Below, piece after piece: positions 1 to 5,224 of a DNA stretch of 5,224 nt (positions within the stretch are counted from its first letter, which is position 1; every line of letters begins with the position of its first letter). The translations under genes were made by a program, and so were the position numbers. Source of the stretch: an uncultured Bacteroidota bacterium (GTDB taxonomy: Bacteria; Bacteroidota; Bacteroidia; Chitinophagales; Chitinophagaceae); NCBI GenBank assembly GCA_946479055.1, contig CAMLEX010000397.1:1-5224 (forward strand), written 5' to 3'. The notes beneath the pieces were generated by a model that had not been told where the DNA came from, did no database searches, and saw nothing but the letters and a program-made list of their open reading frames with translations.

Positions 1-324
1 CACACGTCCTGACATACCTTCTCCTACTTTAATAGAAGCGATCTGGCCCGTACGGCGAACTTTTGCACCTTCTTTTACATCACCGCTTTCACCCATCAAT
101 ACCACACCCACATTATCTTCTTCAAGGTTAAGCGCAATGGCACGAACGCCATTTTCAAACTCAACGAGTTCTCCATACCGAACATTACCCAAACCATATA
201 CACGTGCAATACCATCACCTATTTGTAATACATTGCCCACTTCTTCCAGGTCAGCGCTGGCGTTAAAATTGCTCAACTGCTGGCGCAGTATGGCACTTAT
301 TTCATCCGGTTTAATATCAGCCAT
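1..324 (-). CDS. atpA: F1Fo ATP synthase subunit alpha, N-terminal part (3' end outside window)
   Basis: The first 108 codons are visible and the gene runs off the left edge exactly at a codon boundary. Alpha is the non-catalytic nucleotide-binding subunit of the cytoplasmic F1 head (alpha3beta3). The protein starts [17 protein letters not shown], an N-terminal helix of the kind that contacts the delta subunit. The beta-barrel domain follows (roughly residues 26-95), with the family-typical stretches [18 protein letters not shown] and, at the end, VGEGMSGRV, matching E. coli VGRGLLGRV. The P-loop (around residue 170) would lie outside the window, so catalytic integrity cannot be judged. The ATG at 322-324 is chosen because the N-terminus aligns with other alpha subunits and an A-rich leader (AATAATAAACAAGTAAT) precedes it, as is usual in Bacteroidota. 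It follows atpH after an unusually long 143-bp spacer. Confidence 0.97.
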   Translation of the reverse strand, partial: MADIKPDEISAILRQQLSNFNASADLEEVGNVLQIGDGIARVYGLGNVRYGELVEFENGVRAIALNLEEDNVGVVLMGESGDVKEGAKVRRTGQIASIKVGEGMSGRV

Positions 325-467
325 ATTACTTGTTTATTATTTGTATTATATTTTTGTTTCCAAGCTTTCTGTTCTCTACTCATCGTCTGTTGCCCGTCCG
401 AATGGCTCAGCCGGGCGGACGTCGCACTCTTGTACTTTCTGTAATTCTATTCACCCCTGCCCATTCG
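325..467 (-). other. atpH-atpA intergenic spacer (143 bp) with GC-rich palindrome
   Basis: This non-coding gap between the atpH TAG and the atpA ATG has three visible parts in transcription order: a mixed-sequence stretch beginning right after atpH; a GC-rich island around 391-427 carrying an imperfect palindrome (separate entry); and an AT-rich leader (about 325-360) just before atpA. I find no TAnnTTTG promoter on the minus strand, so atpA is probably read through from atpB. The 10-mer TTGTTTCCAA (plus strand 354-363) also occurs inverted in the atpF-atpH spacer (minus strand 1060-1069). That suggests the two spacers may share repeat-derived sequence, although a 10-mer match is weak evidence. 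Confidence 0.6.
395..421. repeat. Imperfect GC-rich palindrome in atpH-atpA spacer
   Basis: CGTCCG at 395-400 pairs with CGGACG at 416-421 (6 bp). Inside it, GGC at 404-406 pairs with GCC at 410-412 around the triloop TCA, and symmetric 3-nt internal loops separate the two stems. The island is clearly more GC-rich than the AT-rich sequence toward atpA. No T-run follows on the minus strand, so it is not a typical intrinsic terminator for the operon. It could be an mRNA stability or processing element between delta and alpha, or the core of an interspersed repeat. The function is not known from the sequence. Confidence 0.5.
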
Positions 468-1031
468 CTATCTTATCTTATAAATAAAGTCATTGTTCTC
501 AAATTGTCTTGCAATAGCTTTTAAATCGTACGCAATACTGGCATCTACCAATTTATCGCCTAACTGCAACACAAATCCGCCGATGATATCTTCATCTACC
601 ATCTCATCTAATTCAATATTATTATACCCGCTTGTTTTTTTAACCTGGTCTATGATTCTTTGTTTTACAGCGTCACCAACCGGAACAGCTGTAGTCAATT
701 TTACCGTATGAATATTTTTATGCTCTTTATATTGACTGATAAAGGCGGTGATGATCTCCGGCAAATTACTTTCCCGGCCCTTTTTTATCAGTAAAGAATT
801 AAAAGCAGATGTCAATTCAGTTATTCTGCCCGCTGTTACAGCTTCAACAATCTTTCTCTTTATATCTCCTTTAACGACAGGGCTACCCAACAGATTAACA
901 AAATCACGATTGCCGCTACATATCTGTTGCAACACCTGCATATCAGCAAATACCTGTTCCAGCTGACCCCTTTCTACAGCAAGGTCAAGGAGTGATTTGG
1001 CATAACGGGTTGCTAAACGTGGATTTGGCAT
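468..1031 (-). CDS. atpH: F1Fo ATP synthase subunit delta (OSCP)
   Basis: This 187-residue protein has the normal length for bacterial delta (about 175-185). Delta links the top of the F1 head to the b-subunit peripheral stalk and acts on the cytoplasmic face. The N-terminal six-helix domain (about 1-105) opens with NPRLATRYAKSLLDLA, the conserved start of the family that binds the alpha N-terminus. The C-terminal domain contains the delta/OSCP signature at residues 149-166 (IIGGFVLQLGDKLVDASI), followed by a helix ending near residue 177. The ATG at 1029-1031 is supported because the conserved N-terminal motif begins three residues later. It lies 56 bp after atpF, across the heptad repeat array, and 143 bp before atpA. 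It is complete, with nothing odd in the coding sequence. Confidence 0.97.
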   Translation of the reverse strand: MPNPRLATRYAKSLLDLAVERGQLEQVFADMQVLQQICSGNRDFVNLLGSPVVKGDIKRKIVEAVTAGRITELTSAFNSLLIKKGRESNLPEIITAFISQYKEHKNIHTVKLTTAVPVGDAVKQRIIDQVKKTSGYNNIELDEMVDEDIIGGFVLQLGDKLVDASIAYDLKAIARQFENNDFIYKIR

Positions 1032-1034
1032 ACT

Positions 1035-1091
1035 CTTGTTTCTGGTTTCTTGTTCCGGATTGGAAACAAGCGACTAGCAACCAGCAACTAG
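1035..1091. repeat. Mirror-arranged 7-bp repeat array in atpF-atpH spacer
   Basis: The spacer divides into eight 7-bp units on the plus strand: CTTGTTT, CTGGTTT, CTTGTTC, the centre CGGATTG, then GAAACAA, GCGACTA, GCAACCA and GCAACTA. The first three fit CTkGTTy and the last four fit the roughly complementary GmrACyA, so the array is an inverted repeat built from degenerate tandem heptads. The best stem is CTTGTTCC (1049-1056) with GG-AACAAG (1062-1070, one bulged A). The array fills almost the whole 56-bp gap, and its last unit supplies the TAG stop of atpF (1088-1090). On mRNA it would form a hairpin between b and delta. No T-run follows it, so termination is not indicated. Confidence 0.65.
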
Positions 1092-1582
1092 TTTAATTTT
1101 ACTTCTTCAACCAAGCCTTTTATATGAGCTTCCTGAGATTCTTTGGTGCCTAATTCTTTTCTCAGTACTTTTTCACTTATTTCAATCACCATTTTTCCTA
1201 CCTGGTTTTTGACTTCAGTTATAGCAGCCATCTTTTGCGTATTGATGACAGCCTGTGCTTCAACAATAATTTTACTGGCTTCAATTTTAGCCTGGTCTTT
1301 GGCTTCATTGATTATTTTATCTTTTATCTCTCTTGCCTCTTTCAACATCTGAGCTCGTTCTTCACGGGCGGCAGCCAATAAAGCTTCATTCTCATTTTTC
1401 AGCTGTGCCATTTCAGCCCTGACCCTTTCTGCCGTAGCTAACGAGTTGGTGATGCCTTCTTCACGTTCACGCATGCCTTTGATAATAGCCGGCCATGCCA
1501 GTTTCTTTAAAATAAAAAATACGATCAGGAACGCAAGAAAGGTCCAGACGATCAAACCAAATTCGGGAGTAAGAAGTTTCAT
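1088..1582 (-). CDS. atpF: F1Fo ATP synthase subunit b
   Basis: This 164-residue protein is close to the usual size of subunit b (about 156-170). It anchors and forms the peripheral stalk (stator) that stops the alpha3beta3 head from rotating. A single N-terminal membrane helix spans about residues 8-28, followed by the basic and proline-containing boundary KKLAWPAI. A long charged, alanine-rich coiled coil runs from about 35 to 130, with many Glu, Lys, Arg and Ala residues and almost no Gly or Pro. The end (about 130-164) should contact delta, whose gene is next. The ATG at 1580-1582 places the hydrophobic helix at the normal distance from the N-terminus. The stop is TAG inside the heptad repeat. 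The gap to atpE is 131 bp, long for neighbouring stator and ring genes. Only one b gene is seen here, consistent with a b2 homodimer. Confidence 0.96.
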   Translation of the reverse strand: MKLLTPEFGLIVWTFLAFLIVFFILKKLAWPAIIKGMREREEGITNSLATAERVRAEMAQLKNENEALLAAAREERAQMLKEAREIKDKIINEAKDQAKIEASKIIVEAQAVINTQKMAAITEVKNQVGKMVIEISEKVLRKELGTKESQEAHIKGLVEEVKLN

Positions 1583-1585
1583 ATT

Positions 1586-1657
1586 CTAATTTGAAAATTT
1601 GAAAATTAGTAATTTGAAAATGCGCATGAAAATTTGAAATTCTTCATTTTCAAATTA
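1586..1657. repeat. AATTTGAAAAT repeat cluster with 13-bp inverted repeat
   Basis: Four forward copies of an AATTTGAAAAT-like unit start at about 1588, 1596, 1611 and 1631 on the plus strand, and one inverted copy lies at 1645-1657. TAATTTGAAAATG (1610-1622) and CATTTTCAAATTA (1645-1657) are a perfect 13-bp inverted repeat around a 22-nt loop. A second, smaller pair, CTAATTT (1586-1592) with AAATTAG (1603-1609), can also form. The 1631-1638 copy (AATTTGAA) competes for the same right arm (1649-1656). The transcript just upstream of the atpF ATG could therefore fold in several ways. Low-complexity AT content makes some matches easy by chance, but a perfect 13-bp match is unlikely to be accidental. 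Confidence 0.65.
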
Positions 1658-1690
1658 ACTGCATCCTCCGCCCTGTGCATTGGATGCAGT
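1658..1690. other. Perfect 9-bp stem-loop downstream of atpE; terminator-like only on the plus strand
   Basis: ACTGCATCC (1658-1666) pairs perfectly with GGATGCAGT (1682-1690) around a 15-nt loop. On the plus strand the hairpin is followed by AA and nine T residues (1693-1701), the layout of an intrinsic terminator for transcription running antisense to the operon. On the coding minus strand the A-run comes before the hairpin and no U-run follows, so it should not terminate atp mRNA by the standard mechanism. It lies 23 bases after the atpE stop and could protect the 3' end of an atpE-containing transcript. No plus-strand gene is visible that would need a terminator here. Confidence 0.55.
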
Positions 1691-1713
1691 AATTTTTTTT
1701 TGACAAGGTATAA

Positions 1714-3185
<1,472 letters not shown>

Positions 3186-3205
3186 ACGGTTCCTGAAATT
3201 TGGCG

Positions 3206-3236
3206 CAAAGATAAGGAGGAGGCAGATGAAAACAGA
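3206..3236 (-). promoter_or_regulatory. Predicted Bacteroidota-type promoter of the atp operon
   Basis: On the minus strand TATCTTTG (3206-3213) matches the Bacteroidota -7 consensus TAnnTTTG exactly. It is preceded, after a 19-nt spacer, by TCTG (3233-3236), a 3-of-4 match to the -33 element TTTG. This predicts a transcript start near 3200 and a 5' leader of roughly 15-20 nt before the atpB ATG. The position, in the only gap (79 bp) between the nucleotidyltransferase gene and atpB, fits an operon promoter. An AGGA just before the start (minus strand, around 3191-3194) could act as a weak ribosome binding site. No experimental support is available. Confidence 0.55.
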
Positions 3237-3264
3237 ATCGGTGCATGGGAATTTGAGGAAAAAC

Positions 3265-3762
3265 TTAATCCGCTTTTTTTCTCAGCTCGTCTTCCTGTAG
3301 TTTTTTAATTTTTTCAAGGTAAATGACATCGAGTTGGTCTTTAGGCCTGTTGACAGCCTTTTTATTGGCTATTAAATGGTTAATATGAAGAAAGGGAACT
3401 TTAAATCCTTCTATTTCAGCGATGGAAGCCATATTTAAGCATTCTGCAAAAGTATAACCTTCCAGTCCTTTCATGCCAATCAGCAAGTCCACCCGAAGAC
3501 CGTTATTCAGCCGAAAATCTGTCCAACCTGGAACAATTTGCATTGTTTTCAACATATGATAATCACCCATACCTGATTTACGAAAGGCTGTTCGAAGGTT
3601 TTCCCTGTTCGCTTTAGTGTCATTAATCCAGATATCAATATCATCTGTTGTACGTTGATAGCCGTTCAGATTAGTAGCTACTCCACCTACCATAATATAA
3701 CTGACATGACATTGGTTCAGGTGTTTCCAAAAATTTATCAATTCCTCATCGAAGATATCCAT
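3265..3762 (-). CDS. Nucleotidyltransferase-fold protein (MNT/AbiEii-like)
   Basis: This 165-residue protein has the hallmarks of a minimal DNA polymerase beta-type nucleotidyltransferase. A helix-strand start leads to YIMVGG (22-27). The metal-binding acidic pair follows in TTDDIDIWI, with Asp41 and Asp43, and a candidate third acidic residue, Asp92, sits in RVDLLIG. A late RPKDQLDVIYL (139-149) resembles the C-terminal Lys-Asp helix seen in this group. All key acidic residues are present, so it may be active, but the substrate cannot be read from the sequence. Its ATG overlaps by one base the TGA of the small upstream gene (TGATG), so the two are almost certainly translationally coupled and act together. 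Relatives of this fold include toxin or antitoxin components (MNT of HEPN-MNT, AbiEii), but no HEPN partner is seen here, so a toxin-antitoxin role is only a possibility. Confidence 0.8.
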   Translation of the reverse strand: MDIFDEELINFWKHLNQCHVSYIMVGGVATNLNGYQRTTDDIDIWINDTKANRENLRTAFRKSGMGDYHMLKTMQIVPGWTDFRLNNGLRVDLLIGMKGLEGYTFAECLNMASIAEIEGFKVPFLHINHLIANKKAVNRPKDQLDVIYLEKIKKLQEDELRKKAD

Positions 3763-3992
3763 CAGTCTTTATTATCGGGGAAAGAAGGCTTGTGGGTAAT
3801 TTTCGCCTTTGACAGCATTCTGTTTAATTTCATCAGGCGGGTCATTATGAAAAATCTTTCTTCAGGTGTACGCAGTAATGCTTGTCTAAGCTGATCCATT
3901 TCTGCTTTTTCATAAAAGCTATCTGGTTCCTGCAGAAAGTTTTTTTGCAAGGCCAATTCTTCATCCTCCGTTAATTGGCTGTACTTTTTCAT
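3762..3992 (-). CDS. Small protein of unknown function coupled to the nucleotidyltransferase
   Basis: This is a 76-residue soluble, highly charged protein that I do not recognise as a named family. It begins MKKYSQLTEDEELALQKNF and appears to be mostly helical. A central segment TPEERFFIMTRLMKLNRML (42-60) looks like an amphipathic helix pair, and the end (62-76) is Lys/Pro-rich and probably disordered. There is no signal peptide, membrane segment or Cys/His metal site. Reality as a gene is supported by the one-base stop/start overlap with the following nucleotidyltransferase gene and by the intact frame filling the gap after the ABC transporter (28 bp). Being small, charged and upstream of the enzyme, it could be a binding partner or antitoxin-like regulator. 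That is inference from layout only. Confidence 0.75.
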   Translation of the reverse strand: MKKYSQLTEDEELALQKNFLQEPDSFYEKAEMDQLRQALLRTPEERFFIMTRLMKLNRMLSKAKITHKPSFPDNKD

Positions 3993-4020
3993 TACTGCAA
4001 AATACTAAATATTTTAGAGA

Positions 4021-5224
4021 TTAAAGCGTTTTTACAGGGTGCTTTTCAAACTGCATTTCATGCAATTTGCTGTAAAAGCCACCATGCTTTAAAAGCTCTT
4101 CATGACTGCCCATTTCTTTGATTTCTCCTTTATCCAGAACAATAATCTTATCGGCTTTGCGGATAGTAGAAAGACGGTGTGCAATAACAATGGCTGTTCT
4201 TCCCTTTATCAATGTATCAATTGCATGCTGGATAAGCTGCTCACTTTCCGTGTCAACCGAGGATGTAGCTTCATCAAGAATAAGAATAGATGGATTATAA
4301 AGTAGTGCCCGGATAAAAGACAATAATTGTCTTTGTCCCATGGAAAGCGTTGCACCCCGTTCCATCACATTATAATCGTAACCGCCGGGTAAACGCATAA
4401 TAAAATCGTGCATATCGATCAGCTTAGCTGCTTCAATTACTTTTTCCTTTGAAATTTCTGTATTTCGTAATGTAATATTTTCCATCACTGAACCAGAGAA
4501 AAGAAATACATCCTGCAAAACCACGCCAATATTCTTTCTTAAAAAATCAAGGTCATAGTTCTCAATATTCACATTATCGATCCGGATAGCGCCTTTTTGA
4601 ATATGATACAAACGGTTTAATAAACTTATAATGGTTGTTTTACCACTCCCTGTATGACCAACAATAGCAATAGTTTCTCCAGGATTGATAGTAAAGCTGA
4701 TATCCTTCAACACATAATTTTCTTTATTGTAAGCAAACCATACTTTATCCAATTCTACTTTTCCTTGTAACGAATGGCTGGGCTTATATGCAGATGAATG
4801 AGATTCAGGAATAAAATCATCGTTGTCTAAAACTTTAAATACCCGCTCACTGGCTACCACTCCCATTTGCAATACATTGAATTTGTCCGCCAATACACGC
4901 AAAGGCCGGAACAACAGATTTAAACAAAGAATAAACGAAATAACTGTTCCCTGCTGGCTTTGTTGCAAAGACAATGCTTCTTTGGCTGTCCACCACACTA
5001 CAAGCCCGATCGATAAAGCCAGCACAATTTCAACCACAGGAAAAAAGACCGAATAAGCGAAAATGGCTTTGATGTTGGCATTACGATGCTGCCGGTTTAT
5101 TTTTTTAAACTTTTCAAATTCCCTTTCTTCCGATGCAAAAGCCTGCACTACCTGCATACCGGTCAAATGTTCCTGTACAAATGCATTCAGGCTTGCTACT
5201 GCATTCCGAACCTTAAAAAAAGAG
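4021..5224 (-). CDS. ABC exporter half-transporter, fused permease and ATPase (MsbA/MdlB type), 5' end missing
   Basis: The C-terminal 400 residues of a lipid- or drug-exporter-type half-transporter are visible, out of roughly 580-600 expected. The open frame continues to the window edge, where FFKVRNAVASLNAFVQEHLTG matches the intracellular loop of MsbA-like permeases, so the true start lies outside. Two membrane helices follow at visible residues about 50-78 and 93-108. The ATPase domain (from about 155) has Walker A GHTGSGKT (189-196), the Q-loop Gln237, signature LSMGQ (293-297), Walker B ILILDE (313-318, with the catalytic Glu) and the H-loop His349. All catalytic residues are present. 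The signature has Met for the usual Gly, as seen in MdlB/LmrCD-like branches, where the second Gly is also variable. The transported substrate cannot be assigned. It ends with TAA 28 bp before the small gene, so cotranscription is possible. Confidence 0.93.
   Translation of the reverse strand, partial: SFFKVRNAVASLNAFVQEHLTGMQVVQAFASEEREFEKFKKINRQHRNANIKAIFAYSVFFPVVEIVLALSIGLVVWWTAKEALSLQQSQQGTVISFILCLNLLFRPLRVLADKFNVLQMGVVASERVFKVLDNDDFIPESHSSAYKPSHSLQGKVELDKVWFAYNKENYVLKDISFTINPGETIAIVGHTGSGKTTIISLLNRLYHIQKGAIRIDNVNIENYDLDFLRKNIGVVLQDVFLFSGSVMENITLRNTEISKEKVIEAAKLIDMHDFIMRLPGGYDYNVMERGATLSMGQRQLLSFIRALLYNPSILILDEATSSVDTESEQLIQHAIDTLIKGRTAIVIAHRLSTIRKADKIIVLDKGEIKEMGSHEELLKHGGFYSKLHEMQFEKHPVKTL

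Larger units (their letters stand above)
1583..1713 (-). other. atpE-atpF intergenic spacer (131 bp) filled with repeats and a hairpin
   Basis: No gene is supported here. In transcription order from the atpE stop the spacer has a run of nine A residues (1693-1701 as T on the plus strand), a perfect 9-bp hairpin (1658-1690), then an AT-rich cluster of AATTTGAAAAT-like repeats (1586-1657) reaching the atpF start. Each element has its own entry. Because c is needed in many copies per enzyme and b in only two, structures here are well placed to give different amounts of the two proteins. That is inference. Confidence 0.6.

Noticed and set aside
325..467. Separate promoter for atpA in the long spacer
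   Set aside because: No TAnnTTTG match on the minus strand and no paired -33 element; the A-rich stretch is better explained as a leader for translation.
137..487. Plus-strand open frame of 116 residues across the atpA start and the atpH-atpA spacer
   Set aside because: It is antisense to the clearly real atpA N-terminus, has low-complexity Ser/Pro/Leu composition and no recognisable domain; it is a shadow of the coding strand.
1658..1701. Intrinsic terminator ending an atpB-atpE transcript
   Set aside because: The T-run is on the plus strand; on the coding strand no U-run follows the hairpin, so a standard terminator for the operon is not supported.
3265..3992. Calling the two-gene cassette an AbiE or HEPN-MNT toxin-antitoxin system
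   Set aside because: The nucleotidyltransferase fold fits, but the partner shows no winged-helix AbiEi features and no HEPN RX4-6H motif, so a named system would be over-claimed.
4005..4017. CTAAA/TTTAG mini-palindrome between the ABC transporter and the small gene
   Set aside because: It has only 5 AT-rich base pairs with a 3-nt loop and no T-run; too weak to call a terminator or operator. A nearby TATTTTG is only a near match to the -7 element and lacks a -33 partner.
5164..5166. TTG as start codon of the ABC transporter
   Set aside because: The frame stays open upstream to the window edge and encodes a conserved permease segment (LNAFVQEHLTG), so the TTG is an internal Leu codon and the gene is 5'-truncated by the window.

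Overview
The window most likely comes from a Bacteroidota chromosome, probably of the Chitinophagaceae type. The evidence is the F1Fo ATP synthase gene order atpB-E-F-H-A, a subunit a that starts with a cleavable signal peptide followed by a His-rich periplasmic extension, AT-rich leaders without strong Shine-Dalgarno sites, and a promoter matching the Bacteroidota TAnnTTTG consensus. The taxon is inferred from protein character and motifs, not from a database search. Every gene I can support lies on the minus strand, so transcription runs from high to low coordinates.

In transcription order, the window opens inside an MsbA/MdlB-type ABC exporter half-transporter (4021 to the right edge, 5' end missing). 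After 28 bp comes a tight two-gene cassette: a 76-residue protein of unknown function (3762-3992) whose TGA overlaps by one base the ATG of a 165-residue nucleotidyltransferase-fold protein (3265-3762). A 79-bp gap with a good Bacteroidota-type promoter (3206-3236) leads into the ATP synthase operon.

The operon runs atpB (Fo a), atpE (c), atpF (b), atpH (delta) and the first 108 codons of atpA (alpha), which continues off the left edge. Together these build the proton channel (a and c ring), the peripheral stalk (b and delta) and part of the catalytic head. The c subunit has a proton-type binding site (Glu68 followed by Gly, and no Gln at the sodium-ligand position). Subunit a has the conserved Arg296 with a His305/Glu344 pair, swapped relative to E. 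coli Glu219/His245.

The most unusual feature of the DNA is in the operon spacers. The atpB-atpE spacer is short (32 bp). The three spacers after atpE are 131, 56 and 143 bp, and each holds a different palindromic or repetitive structure: an AATTTGAAAAT repeat cluster plus a separate 9-bp hairpin, a mirror-arranged array of 7-bp units, and a GC-rich imperfect palindrome. These look like small repeat elements lodged in operon gaps and may affect mRNA processing or subunit stoichiometry. I see no CRISPR array, RNA gene, transposase or clearly novel multi-gene system. The closest candidate for a poorly described system is the small protein plus nucleotidyltransferase pair.
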